Translations under genes and position numbers: made by a program
Assembly: GCA_030744625.1 (NCBI GenBank)
Contig: JASLQF010000041.1
Coordinates: 62,001 to 126,000, forward strand
Direction: 5' to 3'
DNA from: Rhodospirillales bacterium
GTDB lineage: Bacteria; Pseudomonadota; Alphaproteobacteria; Rhodospirillales; JASLQF01
Length of the DNA: 64,000 nucleotides
Shown here: in pieces, positions 32,312 to 40,365 of the stretch
Layout: the number at the start of each line of letters is the position of its first letter
Position numbering within the stretch: position 1 is the stretch's first letter
Notes under the pieces: generated by a model
The model's input: only the letters and a program-made list of their open reading frames with translations
What the model was told of the DNA's origin: nothing
Database searches by the model: none

Positions 32312-34282
32312 ATGTCGGCCACCAACCATCGGGAAAATCTAATTTCCGTCATCCGCGGTGAAACCGTCGAGACGTTGCCTTGGGTGCCGCGCATTGACCT
32401 GTGGCACAACGCCCAGGAAATCAGGGGGACGATGCCCCGACAATTCGAAGGCATGACGGTGGAGGATATTCATCGTTCGTTGGGCTGGCCCTTGCACAAA
32501 ATCATCCCCGAATTCAGCCGGCCGGAAAAGCCCGAAGACGCCACCCATCTCGGCATCGGCCTTTACAATCTCAAGGAATACCCCTGCGATTTCGAGTTCT
32601 CGTCGGATACCAAAATCGAAGTCATCGCCGAGAACAAGGACGGCGATGAAATGATGCGGGTCCGTTATTTCACCCCCGTCGGTCAAGTCAGCGTCGTCCA
32701 CGGCTTTACCGCCGAGATGAAAAAAGCCGGAGCCTCCATTTCCTGGATCAAGGAACACGCCATCAAAGGCCCGGAAGATTACAAAGTCCTGGCCCACATC
32801 TTCGGAAACCTGACCATCAAACCGGCCTATGAGCGATTCGAGGCGTGGCGGGATTCCGTCGGGGATGATGGCATCGCCGTCGCCCAGAGTCTGGGAATTG
32901 CTTGTGGGTCACCCATGCATTTCATCCAGAAGACCCTTTTGGACGCCACGGCGTTTTACCTCCATTTCCGCGACTATCCCAAGCAATTGGCGGAACTCCT
33001 GGAAGCCATGGAGGGCGTCTACGATCAGGCCCTCGACGTTCTTTCGGGCGTTCAAATGGATGCCCTTCTGTGGATGGCCAACGTCGATGACATGATCACC
33101 TATTCGACGCTTTTCGCCGAATACTTTCAACCCTGGGCGCGAAAAGCCGCCGAAATTCTCAAGCCGAATGGCGTCGCCATGATTTGCCATCCCGATGGCG
33201 AAAACGAAGGCTTGATGGATTTACTTATCGACAGCGGTATGGATGTCGCCGACGCCGTGACCCCCTATCCCATGACCAAGGTCAAGATCGAGGACTACTA
33301 CGATCAATGGTGCCGGCCGGGGCATTTGACGATCCATGGTGGAATTCCCGAGACTCTCTTGCTGGAGAAATCCTCGCGGCGCGAAGACCTCGAGGATTAC
33401 ATGGATAATCTCTTCAGGAACATTGCGCCGGGGCACCATTTCATTGCCTCGATCGGCGACACGACACCCCCCGACGCCGATTTCGACCGACTCTTGTATA
33501 TCGGTGATCGCATTGAAAAGGAGGGCAGACTGCCACTTAAGGCCGGCGGCGACCGCTCCATCGATCAGGCCGCCATGGGGCCGGCGAAAGAACCCGAAGC
33601 GCCCCAATCAACGGAAGAAACCATCACCGAAGATGTCGAGGAAGCGTTCGAACAAGTCTCCAATGATGTCCTTGAAGGTGAGGAGGAAGAAATCCTCGTT
33701 CATGCGCAGGAACTCCTCGATGAGGGATATTCAGCCCACGATATCCTCAACAAGGGGATGCTACCGGCCATGGACGTGATCGGTACGCGGTTTACCGACG
33801 GCACCGTGTTTATCCCGGAAGTGCTCTTTTCGGCCCGGGCCATGAATAACGGCTTGAAGCTGCTTGAACCTTATCTGGCGTCAAGCAACGTCAAGCGTGG
33901 TGGCCGTGTCCTGATCGGCACCGTTCTCGGCGACCTTCACGATATCGGCAAGAACATGGTCCTCTCGATGATGAAGGGAACCGGTTTCGAGGTCATTGAC
34001 ATGGGCGTCAACGTGAGCACCGATATCATCGTCGAACAGGTGCGCGAACACAGGCCGGACGTGCTGGCCTTGTCGGCGCTGCTGACGACGACGATGCCGC
34101 AAATGAAGGAGGTCATCGAGGCCCTGGCGGCGGCCGGGCTAAGGGACGATGTCAAGGTGATCGTCGGCGGCGCGCCGGTCAACCAGATGTTCGCCGATCA
34201 AATCGGCGCCGATGGCTACGCCCAGGATGCCGGCCAGGCCGTCATCCTCGCCAAGGAGCAATTGCCCGAGGAATTGAGGTAG
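32312..34282 (+). CDS. CmuA-like fusion: URO-D-type methyltransferase plus corrinoid-binding protein
   Basis: This 656-residue protein joins two modules. Residues about 1-390 are a uroporphyrinogen-decarboxylase-fold methyltransferase (MtaA/CmuA-like): IHGGIPETLL is typical, and H293-P-D295-G stands where corrinoid methyltransferases have the zinc motif HxC. Residues about 440-656 are a corrinoid protein: a helical cap (HAQELLDEGYSAHDILNKGM), then cobalamin-binding D541-L-H543-D-I-G546 and ALSALLTTTMPQMKEV. The order matches chloromethane methyltransferase CmuA. It should move a methyl group to or from cobalamin, but donor and acceptor are unknown. GGAGAA at 32301-32306 is the ribosome site. 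No other cmu genes are adjacent, and its codons look less GC-rich than those of its neighbours. Confidence 0.85.
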   Translation: MSATNHRENLISVIRGETVETLPWVPRIDLWHNAQEIRGTMPRQFEGMTVEDIHRSLGWPLHKIIPEFSRPEKPEDATHLGIGLYNLKEYPCDFEFSSDTKIEVIAENKDGDEMMRVRYFTPVGQVSVVHGFTAEMKKAGASISWIKEHAIKGPEDYKVLAHIFGNLTIKPAYERFEAWRDSVGDDGIAVAQSLGIACGSPMHFIQKTLLDATAFYLHFRDYPKQLAELLEAMEGVYDQALDVLSGVQMDALLWMANVDDMITYSTLFAEYFQPWARKAAEILKPNGVAMICHPDGENEGLMDLLIDSGMDVADAVTPYPMTKVKIEDYYDQWCRPGHLTIHGGIPETLLLEKSSRREDLEDYMDNLFRNIAPGHHFIASIGDTTPPDADFDRLLYIGDRIEKEGRLPLKAGGDRSIDQAAMGPAKEPEAPQSTEETITEDVEEAFEQVSNDVLEGEEEEILVHAQELLDEGYSAHDILNKGMLPAMDVIGTRFTDGTVFIPEVLFSARAMNNGLKLLEPYLASSNVKRGGRVLIGTVLGDLHDIGKNMVLSMMKGTGFEVIDMGVNVSTDIIVEQVREHRPDVLALSALLTTTMPQMKEVIEALAAAGLRDDVKVIVGGAPVNQMFADQIGADGYAQDAGQAVILAKEQLPEELR

Positions 34283-34294
34283 CGCCGGCACTGG

Positions 34295-34322
34295 CCGGAG
34301 GGCGGATTACCGCCACGTCCGG
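34295..34322. terminator. Possible bidirectional terminator between convergent genes
   Basis: CCGGA-G-GGCGG(ATTA)CCGCC-ACG-TCCGG forms a bulged hairpin in the 63-nt gap between the CmuA-like gene and cofGH, which converge here. No T-run follows on either strand, so it is at best a weak terminator. Confidence 0.35.
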
Positions 34323-34345
34323 ACCGGTTTCCATATTCTCCGATC

Positions 34346-36865
34346 TTACTCGAAGTAAGCCGGCGGACCCGCCGCCTCCGCCTCGAGCCCGGGCCGCACG
34401 AGGACTCGGGCCGGGCGCCGGTTGGCGCGCCTTGTGTCTTCCGACAGCGGCGTGTTGACCGGCGGCGTGAGCGGCGGTGCGTCCCGGGAAGCGGCGACGC
34501 GCTCGGCCGGCGCCTCGGCGTAGGCCGTGGTGCGCTGCATGGGGACCCGCCCGGCGGCGCGGATCAACGCCTCCATGCGCTCAGGGGCCATCTCCTGGCC
34601 GTGGGCGGCGCCGGCGGCGCGGGTGATGCTCTCGTTCATCAGGGTGCCGCCGAGGTCGTTGACGCCGGCGGCCAAGCAGGCGGCGGCGCCGTCCGGCCCC
34701 AACTTCGTCCACGACGCCTGGATGTTGGGGATCAGGGGATGCAGCGCCAGGCGCGCCACCGCGTGCATGAGCGCCGCCTCGCGGAAGGTGGGGCCGCGCC
34801 GGGCGCCACCCTTGCGGTAGAGCGGCGCCTCCATGGCCACGAAGGGCAGCGCCACGAACTCCGTGAAACCGCCGGTGCGCGCCTGCAGGCGGCGCACGTG
34901 GAGCAGATGGCGCGCCCAGTGCTCGGGTCCTTCCACATGGCCGAACATGATGGTCGCCGTGGTCCGGAACCCGACCCCGTGCGCCGTCTCCATCACCTCC
35001 AGCCACTGCCGGGTGGTCAGCTTGTCGGGGCAGATGACGGCGCGCACCTCGTCGTCGAGGATTTCGGCGGCGGTGCCTGGCAAGGTGTCGAGGCCGGCGT
35101 CGGCGAGACGGGCCAGGAACTCGGGCAGCGTTACCCCCAGCGTTCTCGCCCCCTGCCACACCTCGAGGGGCGAAAAGGCGTGCAGGTGCATGCCGGGCAA
35201 GGCCCGCTTGAGGCGCCGGCAGATGTCGATATAGGTGTCCCCGTCGTAATCGGGATGGATGCCGCCCTGCAGGCATAGCTCGGTGGCGCCGCGCGCCCAT
35301 GCCTCGCGCCCCCGGCGCTCGATCTCTTCGATGCCGAGGTCGTAGGGACGGCCGCGCAGGTTGTCGCCGGGCCGGCCCTTGGAGAACGCGCAGAACCGGC
35401 ACTTGAAGTAGCAGACGTTGGTGTAGTTGATGTTGCGGTTGACCACGTAGGTGACGGTGTCGCCGTTAACCTGGGCGCGCAAGCCGTCAGCGGCTTCGGT
35501 GACGGCGGCGAACGCCTCGCCGCGCGCCTGGAAGAGACGGACGATCTCCCCTTCCCCGAGCTCGGCGCCGCCGAGCGCGCGCCCCAGGATGCGCTCCAAG
35601 ATGGCATTATTGCCGATGTTGCCGGAGGACGACGCGGCGGGCGGTAAAATCTCCGGCACGGGAACATCGGCGCCGGCGCACCATTCTCCGGTTCGCGCGT
35701 ACCCCTCGGCGTCGATGGCTTGGAGGACGCGACCGCGCAACGCCCTGTCCAACCAGCGCCCGCCGTCACGCGCATAGGCCGGATAGAGGGCCAGGCGCTC
35801 GGTCAATACCTTGCCCGCCGCCGCCGTCTGTTGCGCCAGGTCGTCGAGATGGGGCCACGGCGCCTCCGGGTTGACGTGGTCCGGCGTCACCGGCGAGACG
35901 CCGCCCCAGTCGTTGATGCCGGCGTCCACCAGCCGCCCCAAGGCGCCTGGGCTGAGGTTGGGCGGCGCCTGGATGTTGGCCTCAGGCCCGAACACGAGGC
36001 GCGCCACGGCGATGGTCCACAGAAGCTCGTCGAGCGCCGGCTCCGGCGCCTCGGCCATGCGCGTCCCCGGCTTGGCGCGGAAGTTCTGGACGATGATCTC
36101 CTGGATATGGCCGTGGCGGTCGTCGAGGTCGCGCAAGGCCAGCAGGGCTTCGATGCGTTCCAGGCGGGTCTCGCCGATGCCGATGAGGATGCCCGAGGTG
36201 AAGGGCACTCCCGCCTCGCCGGCAAGACGGATGGTTTCCAGTCGCCGGGCGGGATCCTTGTCGGGCGAGCCGTGGTGTGCCCCTCCCTTCCGCGACAGCC
36301 CGGGCGCCGTGCTTTCCAGCATCAGGCCCTGGGAAACCGAGACCCTTCTCAGCGCCGCGATGTCGCCCGTGCTCATGACGCCGGGGTTGGGGTGGACCAG
36401 GAGGCCGGTCTCCTCGAGGACCAGGCGCGCCATCTGGGCCAAGTAGGAAACCGTCGTCTCGTGCCCGAGGGCGGCGAGCTCGTCGCGCGCCGCGCGGTAG
36501 CGCAACTCGGGCTTGTCGCCGAGGGTGAACAGCGCCTCCTTGCAGCCTTCGGCCGCGCCGGCCCGCGCCACGGCCAGCACCTCGTCCGGCGTCATGTAGG
36601 CGGCCTCACCGCGCCCGGGCGGCGCCGCGAAGGTGCAGTAGTGGCAGACGTCCCGGCACAGCCGCGTCAGGGGAATGAACACCTTGCGCGAATAGGTGAC
36701 CACGTCTCCGTGCCCGGCGTCGCGCAGGGCCGCCGCCGCCGCCATCAAGGCCGCCGTATCGGTTTCCGTGGCAAGGCCCGCCGCTTCGTCCCCATCCGGT
36801 CGATGGGGCCGGTGAGGCCGATCACCTGTGGCGATGGACGCCAGCAACGCATTGGTTTCGGTCAT
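34346..36865 (-). CDS. cofGH: FO synthase, fused CofG-CofH radical SAM enzyme
   Basis: This 839-residue fusion makes the deazaflavin core (FO) of coenzyme F420 from tyrosine and a pyrimidine intermediate of flavin synthesis. Two radical SAM domains are visible. The CofG half has Cys70-x3-Cys74-x2-Cys77 (CRDVCHYC) and HHGSPDKDP. The CofH half has Cys485-x3-Cys489-x2-Cys492 (CYFKCRFCAF), LCLQGGIHPDYDGDTYIDI and LNDLGG-like VNDLGGTLMNESI. The order CofG-CofH equals actinobacterial FbiC. It is the last gene of the operon, 11 nt after cofC. Confidence 0.95.
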   Translation of the reverse strand: MTETNALLASIATGDRPHRPHRPDGDEAAGLATETDTAALMAAAAALRDAGHGDVVTYSRKVFIPLTRLCRDVCHYCTFAAPPGRGEAAYMTPDEVLAVARAGAAEGCKEALFTLGDKPELRYRAARDELAALGHETTVSYLAQMARLVLEETGLLVHPNPGVMSTGDIAALRRVSVSQGLMLESTAPGLSRKGGAHHGSPDKDPARRLETIRLAGEAGVPFTSGILIGIGETRLERIEALLALRDLDDRHGHIQEIIVQNFRAKPGTRMAEAPEPALDELLWTIAVARLVFGPEANIQAPPNLSPGALGRLVDAGINDWGGVSPVTPDHVNPEAPWPHLDDLAQQTAAAGKVLTERLALYPAYARDGGRWLDRALRGRVLQAIDAEGYARTGEWCAGADVPVPEILPPAASSSGNIGNNAILERILGRALGGAELGEGEIVRLFQARGEAFAAVTEAADGLRAQVNGDTVTYVVNRNINYTNVCYFKCRFCAFSKGRPGDNLRGRPYDLGIEEIERRGREAWARGATELCLQGGIHPDYDGDTYIDICRRLKRALPGMHLHAFSPLEVWQGARTLGVTLPEFLARLADAGLDTLPGTAAEILDDEVRAVICPDKLTTRQWLEVMETAHGVGFRTTATIMFGHVEGPEHWARHLLHVRRLQARTGGFTEFVALPFVAMEAPLYRKGGARRGPTFREAALMHAVARLALHPLIPNIQASWTKLGPDGAAACLAAGVNDLGGTLMNESITRAAGAAHGQEMAPERMEALIRAAGRVPMQRTTAYAEAPAERVAASRDAPPLTPPVNTPLSEDTRRANRRPARVLVRPGLEAEAAGPPAYFE

Positions 36866-36876
36866 GCCAAACGGCC

Positions 36877-37584
36877 TCAGGCGGAAACTTCGGCGGCCAG
36901 CGAAGGCGCCACGGATGTTTGCAGCGTTTCCAGGCGCGCCGCGATGCCGCTCGTCTCGAGATAGGCATGGACGGCACCCGCCCCGGGGCGGCGCAAAAGC
37001 TCGCGCAAATCGTCCGGGGTGTCGATGTCGAGGCCAAGGCCGGGCAGCTCCAGGATGCGCGCCTCGATGCCGCGCCGGCGCGCCTCTTCGAGATGCGGCA
37101 GGAAGCTGTCATCGCCGAAATGGAAGGGAATGACAGCGGGCGGCGTCAGCGCCATGCAGTTGGAGCCGCAGCCGTCTCGCGCCGGCACGATGGAGAGTGC
37201 CGGCGTCACGCCGTGGGCCCCACCATGGGCATCGAGGACCACCGCGATCTCCTCTTCCGTCGCTAGGGGCACGTCGCCGGGCAGGGTGAGCATGCCCGCC
37301 ACCCCTTCACCAGCCAACACGGCCGCGGCGTGGCCGACGGCGGCGCTCTGGCCCCGGTTTCGGTCTTCGCGCAGCACCCGGGCGCCGCGCTCTCGGGCGA
37401 TCTGCGTCGCCGTGGCGTCGCGCGTCACCACCATGACGCCGGCCAGCCGGCGCGCCCGCGACACGGTGGCGAGCACATCCTCGAACATGCAACGGAAAAG
37501 CCGCCGCCGCTCGGATGGGTCCAAAGCCTCGACCAGACGCTGCTTGGCGTTGGCCAGATCCTTGACGGGAATCACCGCCCACAT
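36877..37584 (-). CDS. cofC: CofC, F420 side-chain guanylyltransferase
   Basis: This 235-residue nucleotidyltransferase has the CofC start WAVIPVKDLANAKQRLVEAL, then LTLPGDVPLATEEEI and FHFGDDSFLPHLEEARRRG. It activates a three-carbon phosphoacid with GTP (2-phospholactate, phosphoenolpyruvate or 3-phosphoglycerate, depending on lineage) for CofD. Which acid is used cannot be told by eye. It lies 50 nt after cofD and 11 nt before cofGH. Confidence 0.92.
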   Translation of the reverse strand: MWAVIPVKDLANAKQRLVEALDPSERRRLFRCMFEDVLATVSRARRLAGVMVVTRDATATQIARERGARVLREDRNRGQSAAVGHAAAVLAGEGVAGMLTLPGDVPLATEEEIAVVLDAHGGAHGVTPALSIVPARDGCGSNCMALTPPAVIPFHFGDDSFLPHLEEARRRGIEARILELPGLGLDIDTPDDLRELLRRPGAGAVHAYLETSGIAARLETLQTSVAPSLAAEVSA

Positions 37585-37634
37585 ATTTTTTTCTGGTCCT
37601 TTTTCTTTGTCTTCGTGGGGCCGAGCGGCGGCGA

Positions 37635-38624
37635 TTATATCAACCGTCCCCGCCGCTTGACAGGGGCGGTTTGGCGGGCGAGGCGGCGTGCGAAATCCAG
37701 TGCTTCAGCGGCCAGCCTGACCCGGTCCTCGAGGCTGTCCATCACCACATGGGCCGGCGCCACCTCGATTGCCGGCTCGTTCGACGCATCGGTTACATCC
37801 GTGGCATCGACCAGGAAGCCGTCGAGCAGCGCACCGTAGTGGCCGGCCACCGCCGCCGCCGTCACCGGCAGCCCGAGCTCGCCCATGATCTTCGCCGTCG
37901 GCCCCTTGAGCGCGGCGCCACCGACGATGGGCGAGATGGCGACCACCGGCGCATGGCAGGCGCCCAGCGCCTCGCGGAGGGCCGGCAGCGCCACGATGGG
38001 ATCGATGCTGATGAACGGGTTGGAGGGACAGATGACCACCGCCTCCAGAGCCGGCCTGGCGAGGGCGTCGAGGAGCGCCGGGCTTGGGCGCGCCGCCACC
38101 GCCCCGTCGAAACGAAAGCCCGAGACCCGGGGCCCGCACCCCTGGCGAACGAAGTATTCCTGGAATGCAAGGTCGCCGTCCGCGGTCTCGACGATGGTGC
38201 GCACGCGATCGTCGCTCATCGGCACGATGCGGTGCTCGACGCCGAGTTGCCGCGCCACGTCGGCGGTGATGGCCTCCAAGCTTTCTCCGGAGGCCAGGCG
38301 GCGCGTGCGCTCGACGTGCAGCGCGAGGTCGCCATCGCCGAGGCGGAACCACGTCTCGCCGCCAATCGCCTCCAGCGCGGCCATGAAATTCCACGTCTCC
38401 CCGGCCCGCCCCCACCCGGTTTCGGGGTCGTTGATCCCGGCCAGGGTGTAGGTCAGGGTATCGATGTCGGGACAGACATTAAGGCCCAGGTGCTCGAAAT
38501 CGTCACCGGTGTTGGCGACGACGAGAAGCTCGCCTGGCGCCAGCACCTTGGACAAACCGACGGCCAGCTTGGCGCCGCCGATGCCGCCGGAAAGGGCGAC
38601 GCAGCGCACGTCCGACGCTTTCAC
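37635..38624 (-). CDS. cofD: CofD, phospholactate/PEP transferase of F420 synthesis
   Basis: This 329-residue transferase joins the activated C3 unit to FO to give F420-0 or its dehydro form. Family motifs are CVALSGGIGGAKLAVGLSKV, VVANTGDDFEHLGLNVCPD, CPSNPFISIDPIVALP and AISPIVGGAALKGPTAKIM. The start is taken as the GTG at 38624, which overlaps the cofE stop (GTGA) and places the GGIGG motif at the expected N-terminus. An in-frame ATG at 38690 lies inside cofE. Confidence 0.93.
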   Translation of the reverse strand: MKASDVRCVALSGGIGGAKLAVGLSKVLAPGELLVVANTGDDFEHLGLNVCPDIDTLTYTLAGINDPETGWGRAGETWNFMAALEAIGGETWFRLGDGDLALHVERTRRLASGESLEAITADVARQLGVEHRIVPMSDDRVRTIVETADGDLAFQEYFVRQGCGPRVSGFRFDGAVAARPSPALLDALARPALEAVVICPSNPFISIDPIVALPALREALGACHAPVVAISPIVGGAALKGPTAKIMGELGLPVTAAAVAGHYGALLDGFLVDATDVTDASNEPAIEVAPAHVVMDSLEDRVRLAAEALDFARRLARQTAPVKRRGRLI

Positions 38625-39391
38625 CGGAACAGGTCCATTGCCTTGGGGCGGATGAGGTCGGCGGCCGTGCCCTGCCCCGCCCCTTGCCAATCGAGGCCGC
38701 GTACCACGACCACCGGAGCGCCCTCGTCGCCCTGGCCCTGCAGGAGCGAGGCGGCAGCGGCGATCTCGTCGGCGAGGCCGACCTCGGAGACCCGCAAGAG
38801 CTGTCCGAACAGATCGCGCTGTCCGCGCAGATCGAGCAACGCCGGCAGGCCCGCCGCCCCCAGCGCCACTCCCACCGTCCCCTGACGCCAGGCGCGCCCG
38901 ACACTGTCGCTGACGATGACGGCGACGTCGACGCCGGGACTCTGGGCAAAGGCGGCGCGCAGGCGGGCCGCCGTGCCGTCCGGGTCCTCGGGCAGCAGGA
39001 GCACCCGCTCGGCGCCGCCTTGGCGATCCACGTTGGAGCCGTCGATGCCGGCGTTGGCGAGAACCAGGCCGAGCCGATGGACCACCACCAGGACACCGGC
39101 ACGATGACGCAGGACCTCGGAAGATTCGGCGAGAATGAGCTCGACCAGCCGGGGATCCTTGTCGACCTGGCGGGCCAGGTCGCGGGCCCGAGCCGAGGGC
39201 TCTACCGTGGCGAGGTCCACGGCGCGGTCCTCCGCCTTGGAGACGATCTTCTGGGCGACGACGACGATGTCACCGTCGGCAAGCGCCTCGCCCGCCGCCG
39301 AGATCAGGGCGGCGAGGTCGGCCCCCGCCTCGACCAGGGGCAACCCGGGCAAGGCGATGAGCTGTAGCCGCTTGCCAGTCACGCCGCCCAA
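38621..39391 (-). CDS. cofE: CofE, F420-0:gamma-glutamyl ligase
   Basis: This 256-residue ligase adds gamma-linked glutamates to F420-0 with GTP. LADGDIVVVAQKIVSKAEDR, LANAGIDGSNVDRQGG and VIVSDSVGRAWRQGTVGVAL are CofE signatures. The length equals the archaeal single-domain form, so the C-terminal nitroreductase-like domain that reduces dehydro-F420-0 in actinobacterial FbiB is missing. It overlaps cofD by 4 nt and lies 18 nt after fno. Confidence 0.93.
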   Translation of the reverse strand: MGGVTGKRLQLIALPGLPLVEAGADLAALISAAGEALADGDIVVVAQKIVSKAEDRAVDLATVEPSARARDLARQVDKDPRLVELILAESSEVLRHRAGVLVVVHRLGLVLANAGIDGSNVDRQGGAERVLLLPEDPDGTAARLRAAFAQSPGVDVAVIVSDSVGRAWRQGTVGVALGAAGLPALLDLRGQRDLFGQLLRVSEVGLADEIAAAASLLQGQGDEGAPVVVVRGLDWQGAGQGTAADLIRPKAMDLFR

Positions 39392-39409
39392 TCCCGGCAG
39401 GTGGTCATG

Positions 39410-40081
39410 CTACTCCTCGGGCTCACCGGTGATACGGATGCCGGCGCCGTCGATCTTGTAGCGGCGGTTCATGAAGATGAGCACCGAGGTCAACGCCTCG
39501 GCCACCACCGAGTTGTCGATGGGACCGGCATGCCAGCCCTTGAGGCCCGCCGCCTCGATCAATTCGACGACCTGCTGGCGGGCGTCCGCGACGTCGCCGC
39601 ACACCAGCACGTCGCAGTCGGGCGCCCCGTGGTCGTCGCTGAGATGGGCGGCGGCCACGTTGTGCAGGGCCGAGACCACCTTGACGCCGGGCCCCAGATA
39701 TTCCTGTGCCGCCTTGGCCACCGAGCCGCCGTCGGGAAGTTGCACCCGGCTCACTTTGGGCGGCACCAGGGGCACGGTCACGTCGACGAATATCTTGCCC
39801 TGGACGGCGTGCTTGACCACCTCCAGCATGGCCCCGTGGTTGGCATAGGGGACGGTGAGGACGACGATGTCGGCGGCCTCCGCGGCGGCCAGGTTCTCCG
39901 ACCCGGACAACGCCGCGCCCGGCGCCCGCCCGGCAACCTCGCGCACCGCGTGATCGGCCTTTTCGGCGGCCCGCGAGCCGATGATCACCGGGTATCCCGC
40001 CTTGGCCCACCGCCAGGCGAGGCCGGCGCCGACGGCGCCCGTGCCGCCGAGGATGGCGATGGTGGGTCGTTTGTCGGCCAT
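39410..40081 (-). CDS. fno: NADPH-dependent F420 reductase
   Basis: This 223-residue oxidoreductase exchanges hydride between NADPH and F420. An N-terminal Rossmann motif AILGGTGAVGAGLAWRWAK is followed by VIIGSRAAEKAD, whose Ser-Arg pair suits the NADPH phosphate. VVLTVPYANHGAMLE, FVDVTVPLVPPKVSRVQLP and ALHNVAAAHL are typical of Fno/NpdG. It is the first gene of the operon fno-cofE-cofD-cofC-cofGH and diverges from iclR. Its presence shows that F420 is meant to be reduced and used, not only made. Confidence 0.92.
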   Translation of the reverse strand: MADKRPTIAILGGTGAVGAGLAWRWAKAGYPVIIGSRAAEKADHAVREVAGRAPGAALSGSENLAAAEAADIVVLTVPYANHGAMLEVVKHAVQGKIFVDVTVPLVPPKVSRVQLPDGGSVAKAAQEYLGPGVKVVSALHNVAAAHLSDDHGAPDCDVLVCGDVADARQQVVELIEAAGLKGWHAGPIDNSVVAEALTSVLIFMNRRYKIDGAGIRITGEPEE

Positions 40082-40305
40082 GGCGGGTCCTCCCGTTACC
40101 GTTGGCGAAATGGCACCGCGCGTCGGGGGCGGCGGGCCCTTTCACGTACGGGTCTCTTACGGGCGATCCGGTGTGCGTTCAAGGGGTTTGCGGCAAAGCG
40201 CCGGCATCGCAAGGCGTCGGGAATGGGGCCGCCGGCTCGATAACGGGGCCGAAAGCCGACATCAGCCATTGCCACGGCGAGGTGCCTTTCGGAAGCCCGT
40301 TTGGC

Positions 40306-40334
40306 TTGACTCACGGCATTGGGCGCGATAATAA
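40306..40334 (+). promoter_or_regulatory. Predicted sigma-70 promoter of iclR
   Basis: TTGACT (40306-40311), a 17-nt spacer and TAATAA (40329-40334) form a near-consensus promoter 31 nt upstream of the iclR ATG. Transcription should begin near 40341, inside the palindrome listed next. Confidence 0.7.
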
Positions 40335-40339
40335 GTTGT

Positions 40340-40351
40340 ACGCATTTGCGT
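40340..40351. promoter_or_regulatory. Palindromic operator candidate at the iclR start site
   Basis: ACGCATTTGCGT has 5-bp perfect arms (ACGCA/TGCGT) and lies just after the -10 box, covering the predicted start of transcription. It is well placed for autorepression by the IclR protein. A second motif, GGTGTTCCAC, follows at 40355-40364. Confidence 0.45.
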
Positions 40352-40365
40352 AATGGTGTTCCACT

